Positions 1 through 5,729 of a stretch of 8,818 nucleotides of DNA are shown piece after piece. A model generated the notes under the pieces. That model was not told the DNA's origin. It was given only the letters and a program-made list of their open reading frames with translations, and made no database searches. Both the position numbers and the translations under genes were made by a program. The stretch comes from Novosphingobium sp. (GTDB lineage: Bacteria; Pseudomonadota; Alphaproteobacteria; Sphingomonadales; Sphingomonadaceae), in the NCBI GenBank assembly GCA_009885425.1, contig VFKS01000326.1, positions 1-8,818 of the forward strand. The letters run 5' to 3'. Numbering within the stretch: the first letter of the stretch is position 1; each line of letters opens with the position of its first letter.

Positions 1-1052
1 AGCAAGTGCCCGCTGCGGTCGCGCTTGGTATCAAGATAGCGCGCATTGTGCGGATTGGGCGGCAACTGGTGCGGCACGCGTTCGGCCACCGTCACGCCCG
101 CTGCCGCCAGCGCAGCGACCTTGGCCGGGTTGTTGGTCATCAGCCGGATCTCCCGCACCCCCAGCAATTCGAGCATCCGCGCCGCGACCGGAAAATCGCG
201 CGCTTCATTGGGCAGGCCGAGTCGCTGGTTGGCATCGACCGTATCAAAGCCCTGATCCTGCAATTCATAGGCGCGCAGCTTGTTGATCAGGCCAATCCCG
301 CGTCCTTCCTGCCGCAAGTAGAGCAGCACGCCCCAGCCGCCACTTTCGCTTTCCGTGGCCATCGCGCGCAACGCCGCGTCAAGCTGCGGTCCGCAATCAC
401 ATTTGAGGCTGCCGAGGATATCGCCGGTCAGACATTCGGAGTGCAGGCGCACCAGCGGCGGCCGATCGCTGGTCTGCCTTCCGATCACCAGCGCAACGTG
501 TTCGCGCAGATCATCGGCCGAGCGGAAGGCGACGATCTGCGCGTGATCCGCCGCCGCCACCGGCAGGCGGGCGCGGGCGGCGATGCTGAGCTGGGCGGTG
601 TCTTTCCAGTCCGCCAGATCGGCGGCGCAAACAGCCACCGCTTCGCCGCAGGGTTCGGGGTCAACCAGAAACGCGGGAAGAATTCCGGCCAGCCGGGCCA
701 GCTCCATCGCCGCTAGCGCCGCTTCTGCGTGCGCAATCGGTTCGGCCAGAAACGGGCCTTTCATGGGATAGGTCAGATCAAGCGCAGGATCGGCCATGGC
801 CCGGCCCAGCGCCAGATCGAACGGATCGGCCCCCCGGATCAACACCGGCGCTTCGGGTACGGCGGCTGCACGCTGATTGGTCAGCTTCAGCGTTGCCGCG
901 CGGGCACAGGAGATCAGCATGGTCCGCGCTGTGGTGGCAGTTCCAAATCCGGTTTCGGCGGGGAGCAGGGTGAAGGCGCCGTCCAGCGTAATCGGCCAGC
1001 CGTGGCGAAGCGCATCGAGCGCTTGAGCGACGCGGCGGGCCGGACTGGTCAC
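1..1052 (-). CDS. ribA: GTP cyclohydrolase II, with degenerate N-terminal RibB-like domain (C-terminus cut by window edge)
   Basis: Catalyses the first step of riboflavin synthesis: GTP to the diaminopyrimidinone ribosylamino phosphate, formate and pyrophosphate, in the cytoplasm. The minus-strand frame is open for 350 full codons and ends at the edge in GHL plus a CTN (Leu) codon, so only a few residues are missing. The GTP cyclohydrolase II domain covers about residues 175-351. It has the three zinc cysteines C207, C218 and C220 in HSECLTGD and LKCDCG, followed by LYLRQEGRGIGL, TNNPAKV and YLDTKRDRSGHL. Residues 1-165 resemble a DHBP synthase (RibB) domain in outline (RVAQALDALRHG, LLPAET, AEAALAAMELARLAG) but lack its acidic catalytic DDEDRENEGD loop, so this half is probably inactive. 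The start is GTG at 1052-1050, overlapping the xth stop as GTGA, which suggests translational coupling. Upstream there is only a weak GGA about nine bases before the start. Confidence 0.95.
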   Translation of the reverse strand, partial: MTSPARRVAQALDALRHGWPITLDGAFTLLPAETGFGTATTARTMLISCARAATLKLTNQRAAAVPEAPVLIRGADPFDLALGRAMADPALDLTYPMKGPFLAEPIAHAEAALAAMELARLAGILPAFLVDPEPCGEAVAVCAADLADWKDTAQLSIAARARLPVAAADHAQIVAFRSADDLREHVALVIGRQTSDRPPLVRLHSECLTGDILGSLKCDCGPQLDAALRAMATESESGGWGVLLYLRQEGRGIGLINKLRAYELQDQGFDTVDANQRLGLPNEARDFPVAARMLELLGVREIRLMTNNPAKVAALAAAGVTVAERVPHQLPPNPHNARYLDTKRDRSGHL

Positions 1053-1834
1053 AGATCAAATTCCGTGATCAGTGGAATGTGGTCACTCGGCTGATCCCAG
1101 CGGCGGGTGTCTTCGACCAGCCGGTGACCGTGCGATTGCACCGCCAGATCGGGCGAAGCCCACATATGATCGAGCCGCCGCCCGCGGTCTTTCTCTTGCC
1201 AAAAGGTCCGGTACGACCACCAGGTCCAGTTGCGCTCCGGCGCGGGGATATGTTTGCGGCCCAGATCGACCCAACCGTGGGCGTCCTGCAACCGGCTCAG
1301 CGTTTCCACTTCCAGCGGGGTGTGACTGACCACCTTGAGCAGCGCCTTGTGATCATAGACATCGCATTCCAGCGGCGCGATGTTGAAATCCCCGACCAGC
1401 AGTGTCGGCCGGTCAAGCCCGTCAGACCACCGCGTCATCCGCTCCAGAAAATCGAGCTTCTGGCCGAATTTGGGATTGGCCTCGCGGTCCGGAATATCGC
1501 CGCCAGCCGGGATGTAGACATTTTCCAACACCATGCCTGAACCGATCAGTTCCACCCCCAGATGCCGCGCCTCGCCATTGGCCTGCCAATCGTTGCGCGC
1601 CAGCTCTCGGATTGGAATCCGGCTGACCGTGGCGACCCCATGATAGCCCTTTTGGCCATGGACCGCGCGGTGGGTGTAACCAAGCGCCTCGAACGCTTCA
1701 TGCGGGAAGTACTTTTCCTCGGTCTTGATCTCTTGCAGGCACAGCACATCGGGCGCCTGCTCGGCCAGAAACCGGGCGACTTGTTCCATACGCAGGCGGA
1801 CGGAATTGATGTTCCATGTAGCGATTGAGATCAT
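1049..1834 (-). CDS. xth: Exodeoxyribonuclease III (AP endonuclease, EEP superfamily)
   Basis: A 261-residue exonuclease III: it cleaves DNA at abasic sites and degrades 3' ends of duplex DNA in base-excision repair. The endonuclease/exonuclease/phosphatase motifs are all present. WNINS carries N8, LQEIK carries metal ligand E35, VYIPAGGD carries Y107, GDFNIAP carries D149 and N151, RLDHMW carries D222, and PSDHIPL carries H252. These match the E. coli catalytic set N7, E34, Y109, D151, N153, D229 and H259 in order and spacing. I start at ATG 1834 because MISIATWNIN is the normal family N-terminus. A TTG 54 bases upstream would add 18 proline-rich residues that do not belong to the family. 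No Shine-Dalgarno precedes this ATG and a terminator lies about 60 bp upstream, so the message could be leaderless (inference). It is followed directly by ribA with a four-base overlap. Confidence 0.96.
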   Translation of the reverse strand: MISIATWNINSVRLRMEQVARFLAEQAPDVLCLQEIKTEEKYFPHEAFEALGYTHRAVHGQKGYHGVATVSRIPIRELARNDWQANGEARHLGVELIGSGMVLENVYIPAGGDIPDREANPKFGQKLDFLERMTRWSDGLDRPTLLVGDFNIAPLECDVYDHKALLKVVSHTPLEVETLSRLQDAHGWVDLGRKHIPAPERNWTWWSYRTFWQEKDRGRRLDHMWASPDLAVQSHGHRLVEDTRRWDQPSDHIPLITEFDL

Positions 1835-1893
1835 GCCAGCGGCTTTAGGTGCCAAGGCTCTGGGCGGCAAGGGCAGGGATTTGGGCAAAAGAA

Positions 1894-1926
1894 AACCCCC
1901 GGTCCGGGGGCATTGGACCGAGGGTT
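1894..1926 (-). terminator. Intrinsic terminator downstream of lolA, minus direction
   Basis: Arms 1894-1905 and 1915-1926 enclose a nine-base loop. Read as minus-strand RNA all 12 positions pair, one as a U-G wobble (1921/1899). Read as plus-strand RNA the same position is a C-A mismatch, which shows that the minus direction is the functional one. The minus-strand RNA continues with a U-rich tail (UUUUCUUUUG). A T-run also lies on the plus side (CCTTTTTG), so it may act weakly in both directions. It lies about 190 bp past the lolA stop and about 60 bp before the xth start, and so separates the two transcription units. Confidence 0.8.
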
Positions 1927-2066
1927 CCTTTTTGCGTTCGTCACGCTTGACTAGGCAGCCGATATACAGGCTTGGGCAACAGGGGGGAAACCCGCCTCAG
2001 GCTGCTTCGTCGAGAACAGTTTTAGGGCACTTTGCCTTGCGCTGTCATGAACAATCTGAACAGCAC

Positions 2067-2086
2067 TGTCGCAAATTGTCGCAAGT
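2067..2086. repeat. Two tandem copies of a 10-bp unit (TGTCGCAAAT / TGTCGCAAGT)
   Basis: TGTCGCAAAT at 2067-2076 is followed immediately by TGTCGCAAGT at 2077-2086, with nine of ten bases identical. The one-turn spacing would present both copies on the same DNA face, as for a direct-repeat protein site. It lies 31-50 bp beyond the lolA stop, ahead of the structured stretch. On the minus strand each unit contains TTGCGACA, a loose -35-like hexamer. No known regulator site is recognised. Confidence 0.5.
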
Positions 2087-2116
2087 CCGGCACGTAACGC
2101 GGCGAGCCGCCCGCCA

Positions 2117-2770
2117 TCATCGACGATTGGCAGGGCGCGGGTCGTTGAAGCGGAATTCACCGTCGCCGACCGCCATACCGTACTGGTGATTCGACAGATT
2201 TACCTGCGTGCGCGTGTTCTGCGAATCGATTGCGGCCCAGCTTGAAAGCTCCAGCCCGCCGGGTGCCGAACCCTTGCGAATGAACACCATGGTGATCACG
2301 CCGTATTCTGGATGGCCCTTGTCGCGCACTTCAACCGCGACGATGTTCGGATTGCGGACCGGCTGAAGCTTGCCGAACTTCAGCACATCGCGCTTGGGAT
2401 CGAGCAATGCGCCCAATGGACTGTTGGTGATCGGCCAGCGCTGGACCTGGCGGACGCCGTAATCGACAAAGGTCAGCGCGCGGCCATCCGAAACGATCAG
2501 GAATGGGACGCCCTTTTCATACTGGAACCGGATCCGGCCCGGCCGCTTGAGCGTCATCACCCCGTTCAGGCGTTTGCCAGCACGGTCAATCTGTTCGAAA
2601 TTGGCGCGCATTGTGGAAATGCCGCGCAGCGCAGCCACGGCCTGGGCCAGGTCTCCGGTTTGGGCCTGAGCCACGCTGGGCGCGATCAGCGCCGCTGGAG
2701 CGGAAACGACAAGCGCCGCCGAAACGGCGGCACCTGCGATGGAGCGGAAAGGCTTTGTCAGGATGTTCAT
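2117..2770 (-). CDS. lolA: LolA-family outer-membrane lipoprotein carrier protein
   Basis: A 217-residue secreted protein of the LolA family. The family takes outer-membrane lipoproteins released by the LolCDE transporter across the periplasm. The N-terminus is a signal peptide: MNILTKPFR, a hydrophobic Ala/Val stretch at about residues 11-31, and a likely cleavage after VAQA at residue 36. There is no lipobox cysteine, so the mature protein should be soluble. Family features in order are the helix ending TMRANFEQID, the strands GVMTLKRPGRIRFQYE, PFLIVSDGRALTFVDY, the segment SPLGALLDPKRD, and the end region VNLSNHQYG with FNDPRP. The ATG at 2770 is chosen because the signal peptide starts there; the open frame further upstream runs through rpmG in another frame. 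The Shine-Dalgarno is weak (GGCAACGGC). It lies 67 bp after rpmG on the same strand. LolB cannot be judged from this window. Confidence 0.92.
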   Translation of the reverse strand: MNILTKPFRSIAGAAVSAALVVSAPAALIAPSVAQAQTGDLAQAVAALRGISTMRANFEQIDRAGKRLNGVMTLKRPGRIRFQYEKGVPFLIVSDGRALTFVDYGVRQVQRWPITNSPLGALLDPKRDVLKFGKLQPVRNPNIVAVEVRDKGHPEYGVITMVFIRKGSAPGGLELSSWAAIDSQNTRTQVNLSNHQYGMAVGDGEFRFNDPRPANRR

Positions 2771-2810
2771 GCCGTTGCCATTAGGACTACCGGCTTGAAC
2801 TATCAATGAA

Positions 2811-2829
2811 CCCGGTCGATCAAACCGGG
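2811..2829 (-). terminator. Possible weak terminator hairpin between rpmG and lolA
   Basis: A perfect 6-bp GC-rich stem (CCCGGT / ACCGGG) with a seven-base loop lies 9 bases beyond the rpmG stop. The minus-strand tail is TTCATTGATAG, only modestly T-rich, so it could be a partial terminator that limits read-through from rpmG into lolA, or only an RNA stabiliser. Confidence 0.3.
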
Positions 2830-2837
2830 CCGCCCGA

Positions 2838-3005
2838 TCACTTGATCTTGGCTTCCTTGAACTCGACGTGCTTGCGCACGACGGGATCGTACTTGTTGAA
2901 CACCATCTTCTCAGTGGTGTTGCGCGGATTCTTCTTGGTGACGTAGAAGAAGCCGGTGTCGGCGGTGGAAACCAGCCGGATCTTGACGGTTGCGGGCTTC
3001 GCCAT
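2838..3005 (-). CDS. rpmG: 50S ribosomal protein L33
   Basis: A 55-residue protein matching bacterial L33 over its full length: [14 protein letters not shown], then [12 protein letters not shown], a KMVFNKYDP centre and a C-terminus of [14 protein letters not shown]33 sits in the large ribosomal subunit near the E site. This is the form without the two CxxC zinc pairs, usual in Gram-negative bacteria. The start is ATG 3005-3003, preceded by AGGA at 3017-3014 with an eight-base spacer. A frame extension of 20 residues upstream is not part of the family. Upstream lies 110 bp without a gene before ppk2, so it probably has its own promoter. Confidence 0.97.
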   Translation of the reverse strand: MAKPATVKIRLVSTADTGFFYVTKKNPRNTTEKMVFNKYDPVVRKHVEFKEAKIK

Positions 3006-3090
3006 GGCGCTTGTCCTAAACTTTCGATTCGGGCGCAAAGGCCCCGGAAACTGCAAGAGCGGCACATGAGCACCGCCCCGGAAGGCCGCG

Positions 3091-3119
3091 CCAATGCGTC
3101 AGGAAGGCACGAAAGTCAA
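3091..3119 (-). promoter_or_regulatory. Weak candidate promoter for rpmG
   Basis: TTGACT at 3119-3114 is a good -35 hexamer (5 of 6) and overlaps the ppk2 stop codon. At 17 bp spacing the -10 position reads CATTGG, a poor match. The call rests on the -35 and on the need for a promoter ahead of a ribosomal protein gene in a 110-bp gap. Confidence 0.22.
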
Positions 3120-3913
3120 CTCTTGCCGCGCTTTTCCTTGACCTCGAACGACGCAATTGGTGCGAGTACGCCAAAGCTTTCCTCGGATAGCGCTCCGTCC
3201 AGTGGTTCGAGCACCAGCGGATCGGGCTCGACATGGGTATCGGGCAGCCGCTTGAGCAGATCGCGCAGCAGGGTCAACCGGCCGAGCCGCTGATCATTGA
3301 AATCGACCAAAGTCCATGGCGAGGCCTTGCTGTGGGTCGCTTTCAGCATCGCCTCGCGGGCCTGGGTATAGGCATCGTATTTCTCGCGCGCGGCGAGATC
3401 AATCGGCGACAGTTTCCAGCGTTTCAGGGGGTCTTCCAGCCGCTCGGCCAGCCGTTCTTCCTGGTTTGCTTGATCGGTGGTCAGCCAGTACTTGAACAGC
3501 AGGATCCCGTCCTTGATCAGCAGCTTTTCAAAGTCAGGAACGGCCGCCAGAAAGGCCTTGGCCTGATCCTCGCTGCAATAGCCCATCACCCGCTCGACCC
3601 CGGCCCGGTTGTACCAGCTGCGGTCGAACAGCACGACTTCGCCAGCGGCCGGCAAGTGCGCGGCATAGCGCTGGAAGTACCACTGGGTCTTTTCGGTATC
3701 GCTCGGCTTGGGCAAGGCGGCCACCCGGCACTGGCGCGGATTGAGCGGGCCGGCGACAGCCTTGATCGCCCCGCCCTTGCCCGCGGTATCGCGGCCCTCA
3801 AACAACACCACGATCCGCGCCCCCGTCTTTGCGGCCCAGCGCGCCATCGCCACCAGCTCTTCCTCCATCGGGGCATAGAGCTCTTCGAACTGCTTTTTCT
3901 TCAGTTTTTTCAT
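3116..3913 (-). CDS. ppk2: Polyphosphate kinase 2 family protein (PPK2)
   Basis: A 265-residue PPK2: it transfers phosphate between polyphosphate and nucleoside phosphates, mainly making NTP from polyphosphate and NDP in one-domain class I members. The Walker A segment is EGRDTAGKGG (residues 39-48, K46), with the adjacent conserved D42. The family signature TEKTQWYFQRYAAHLP lies at about 73-88, Walker B and following residues FDRSWYNRAGVERVMGYC at 96-113 (D97), and the lid region DPLKRWKLSPID in the middle of the C-terminal half. All key residues are present. A charged N-terminus (MKKLKKKQFEEL) and a roughly 30-residue C-terminal tail flank the core. The substrate class (ADP/GDP or AMP) cannot be fixed from sequence reading alone. 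It starts at ATG 3913 with no clear Shine-Dalgarno and is transcribed divergently from phhA across 68 bp. Confidence 0.94.
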   Translation of the reverse strand: MKKLKKKQFEELYAPMEEELVAMARWAAKTGARIVVLFEGRDTAGKGGAIKAVAGPLNPRQCRVAALPKPSDTEKTQWYFQRYAAHLPAAGEVVLFDRSWYNRAGVERVMGYCSEDQAKAFLAAVPDFEKLLIKDGILLFKYWLTTDQANQEERLAERLEDPLKRWKLSPIDLAAREKYDAYTQAREAMLKATHSKASPWTLVDFNDQRLGRLTLLRDLLKRLPDTHVEPDPLVLEPLDGALSEESFGVLAPIASFEVKEKRGKS

Positions 3914-3981
3914 GGCCCAAGAATGCGCGTTTGGCGAGCCGTGTGCAAGCCAGCTAAACGGCGTTGCTGTCCCGCTTTGAA

Positions 3982-4923
3982 ATGGTTACAGATGCAACCA
4001 TGCTGGACACCGACTTTACGCGCCTGCCCAATCCCGATCCGGCAGTGTTTACCGCCCCGCTGAAACGCCCTGACCATGTCGGCGAGGACTGGATCGAGCC
4101 CGCCCAGCGCAGCTATGGCAGCGATGAAAACGCCGTCTGGGACGCGCTGTTTGCCCGCCAGATCGAAGTCCTGCCCGGCCGCGCCGCCAGTGCTTTCATG
4201 GCCGGGCTGGGCAAGCTTGATCTGGGCCGCGGCGGGGTGCCGGAATTCGCCCGGCTATCGGAAGAACTGGGCGCCTTGACCGGCTGGTCAGTCGTTCCCG
4301 TGCCGATGCTGATCCCCGATGACGTGTTCTTCTGGCACCTCGCCAACCGGCGCTTTCCAGCCGGCAACTTCATCCGCACCCGCGAGACTTTCGATTACAT
4401 CCAGGAACCCGACGTGTTCCACGATGTGTTCGGCCATGTGCCAATGCTGGCCGACCCGACCTATGCCGATTACATGCAGGAATATGGCCGCGCCGGGTGG
4501 AAGGCGATGCGTTATAACCGGCTGAAGGCGCTGGGGGCGCTGTATTGGTACACGGTCGAATTCGGGCTGATTCTGGAGGAAGCGGGCCTGCGGGCCTATG
4601 GCGCCGGGATCCTGTCGGGCCCGACTGAGGCGGTTTACTGCCTTGAGGCGGAAAGCCCCAACCGGATCATGCTCAACGTCGACCGAGTGATGCGAACCGA
4701 CTATGTTATCGACGATCTGCAGCCGACCTACTTCGTGATCGAAAGCTTCAAGGCGCTCTATCACGATACGGTCGAGCGCGATTTCGACCGGCTCTACCGC
4801 AGCCTCGCCCCCAGCTTTACTTATGCCAACACCGCCGTGATCGACATCGATGATGTACTGCACCGCGGCACCCAGGAATACCTGCTGCGCGGCGGGCGGG
4901 GTTCAGGCGCTCGGCCGGTTTAA
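3982..4923 (+). CDS. phhA: Phenylalanine 4-monooxygenase (phenylalanine hydroxylase)
   Basis: A monomeric bacterial aromatic amino acid hydroxylase: it converts phenylalanine to tyrosine using O2, tetrahydropterin and non-heme iron. With ATG 3982 it has 313 residues. The iron ligands are H147 and H152 in EPDVFHDVFGHVPML and E193 in YWYTVEFGL. Other family blocks are LIPDDVFFWHLANRRFPAGN, YGAGILSGPTEAVYCL and QPTYFVIESFKALY. There is no ACT regulatory domain, as in other bacterial PhhA. The start is uncertain: ATG 3982, ATG 4000 and TTG 3964 are all in frame and none has a Shine-Dalgarno. I chose 3982 as the first ATG. No pterin carbinolamine dehydratase (phhB) lies beside it. Its stop overlaps the stop of convergent uppP within TTAA. 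Confidence 0.95.
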   Translation: MVTDATMLDTDFTRLPNPDPAVFTAPLKRPDHVGEDWIEPAQRSYGSDENAVWDALFARQIEVLPGRAASAFMAGLGKLDLGRGGVPEFARLSEELGALTGWSVVPVPMLIPDDVFFWHLANRRFPAGNFIRTRETFDYIQEPDVFHDVFGHVPMLADPTYADYMQEYGRAGWKAMRYNRLKALGALYWYTVEFGLILEEAGLRAYGAGILSGPTEAVYCLEAESPNRIMLNVDRVMRTDYVIDDLQPTYFVIESFKALYHDTVERDFDRLYRSLAPSFTYANTAVIDIDDVLHRGTQEYLLRGGRGSGARPV

Positions 4924-5729
4924 CGGCTCAGCAGAAACACCGCCAGCGAGCCGGCGACAATCCGGTACCAGGCAAACGGAGAGAACCCGGCCCGGCTGAC
5001 GTAGGCGACAAACAGCTTGATCACCGCCAGTGCGACCACGAACGAAACGGCAAAGCCAACCGCGATCTCGCTCCAGCCGACCACACCGGTGCCTGCGGCC
5101 AGCTGAACCCGGTTGTCCCAAAGTTCCAGCGCGGTGGCGCCAACCATCGTCGGGATCGCAAGGAAGAAGCTGAACTCGGCCGCCGTGCGCCGCTCGATCC
5201 CCATCGCCAAGGCGCCCATGATCGTCGCGCCACTGCGGCTGACGCCGGGAACCATCGAGATGCACTGAATGAAACCAACCCCCAGCGCCTGCCGCGCCGG
5301 AAGCTGGGCGACCCCAGTCGGGGGGCCGGGCTGGGCAAACCGCTCGACCGCCAGAATGGCTATCCCGCCCAGAATCAGTGCCCAGCCAACCACCATCGGC
5401 GATCCAAGCAGCACGTCGATATAGTCTTTCAGCGCCAGACCGATAACTGCCGAGGGCAGAAATCCGAGCAGAATGTTGCGCACGAATGCGAGGCTTTCCG
5501 GCCGCAGCCTTAGCAGCCCCTGCCCGACCGCCCAGAAGGTCCGCCAGTACTGCACCACCACCGCCAGGATCGCGCCGAGCTGGATCACCACGTTGAACAT
5601 GGCCCAGGTCTTGGCATCATACCCAAAGATCTCGGTCGCGAGGATCAGGTGCCCGGTCGAGGAGACCGGGATGAATTCGGTTATGCCTTCGACAATGCCG
5701 AGCAGGATCGCGGTGACGATGGTATCCAC
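4920..5729 (-). CDS. uppP: Undecaprenyl-diphosphatase (BacA/UppP family)
   Basis: A 269-residue polytopic inner-membrane phosphatase that converts undecaprenyl diphosphate to undecaprenyl phosphate. It supplies the lipid carrier for peptidoglycan and other surface polymers and gives bacitracin tolerance. Both family motifs are intact. The first is EGITEFIPVSSTGH at residues 14-27, with the ExxxE pair E14/E18 and H27. The second is PGVSRSGATI at 161-170, with R165. Hydrophobic segments fill the rest of the chain, consistent with the family's multi-helix fold. The start is GTG 5729-5727, sharing one base with the TAG stop of the upstream ABC gene. A strong Shine-Dalgarno GGAGGG lies six bases upstream. 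It is therefore probably co-transcribed and translationally coupled with the exporter. The 3' end is convergent with phhA with no room for an intergenic terminator. Confidence 0.97.
   Translation of the reverse strand: MDTIVTAILLGIVEGITEFIPVSSTGHLILATEIFGYDAKTWAMFNVVIQLGAILAVVVQYWRTFWAVGQGLLRLRPESLAFVRNILLGFLPSAVIGLALKDYIDVLLGSPMVVGWALILGGIAILAVERFAQPGPPTGVAQLPARQALGVGFIQCISMVPGVSRSGATIMGALAMGIERRTAAEFSFFLAIPTMVGATALELWDNRVQLAAGTGVVGWSEIAVGFAVSFVVALAVIKLFVAYVSRAGFSPFAWYRIVAGSLAVFLLSR

Larger units (their letters stand above)
1835..2116 (-). other. Intergenic region between lolA and xth; structured, possible 3' UTR or small RNA
   Basis: 282 bp without a convincing gene. Besides the terminator and a 10-bp tandem repeat it holds several possible minus-strand RNA stems. 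The local ones are GGCA-AAG-TGCC (2036-2026), GGCGGG-TTT-CCCCCC near 1996-1982 (one mismatch), AGCC-GGCT around 1972-1957 and GCGT-GACGA-ACGC (1946-1934). An alternative long-range fold pairs 2037-2033 plus 2028-2026 with 1960-1953, inside a weaker outer stem of GUUC (2052-2049) plus GCGC (2042-2039) with 1946-1943 plus 1939-1936. A transcript with this fold ending at the terminator would be roughly 170 nt. No clear sigma-70 promoter is visible, so it may simply be the lolA 3' UTR. A poor promoter match for xth (TTGCCG at 1870-1865, TAAAGC at 1847-1842, 17-bp spacing) would place transcription start almost on the ATG. Confidence 0.3.

Noticed and set aside
6..716. Long plus-strand open frame of 236 codons
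   Set aside because: It is the antisense shadow of ribA; the minus strand here holds unmistakable GTP cyclohydrolase II motifs, and the plus-strand translation matches no family I know.
1835..1888. Upstream TTG start for xth
   Set aside because: It adds 18 proline-rich residues before the normal exonuclease III N-terminus, and its codon lies against the terminator tail with no Shine-Dalgarno.
2049..2061. Possible alphaproteobacterial LexA box (GTTC-N-GTTC) upstream of xth
   Set aside because: The two GTTC blocks on the minus strand are five bases apart, not the seven of the known box, and the terminator separates them from xth.
1835..2116. FMN riboswitch ahead of the xth-ribA unit
   Set aside because: None of the conserved RFN-element blocks can be found in the region.
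1951..2160. 69-codon minus-strand frame downstream of lolA
   Set aside because: It starts inside the lolA coding end in another frame, has no ribosome binding site or recognisable domain, and lies over the structured intergenic stretch.
3914..3981. Promoters for ppk2 and phhA in the 68-bp divergent gap
   Set aside because: Only poor matches exist (for phhA, TTGGCG at 3931-3936 and TAAACG at 3955-3960); they are too weak to call as features.
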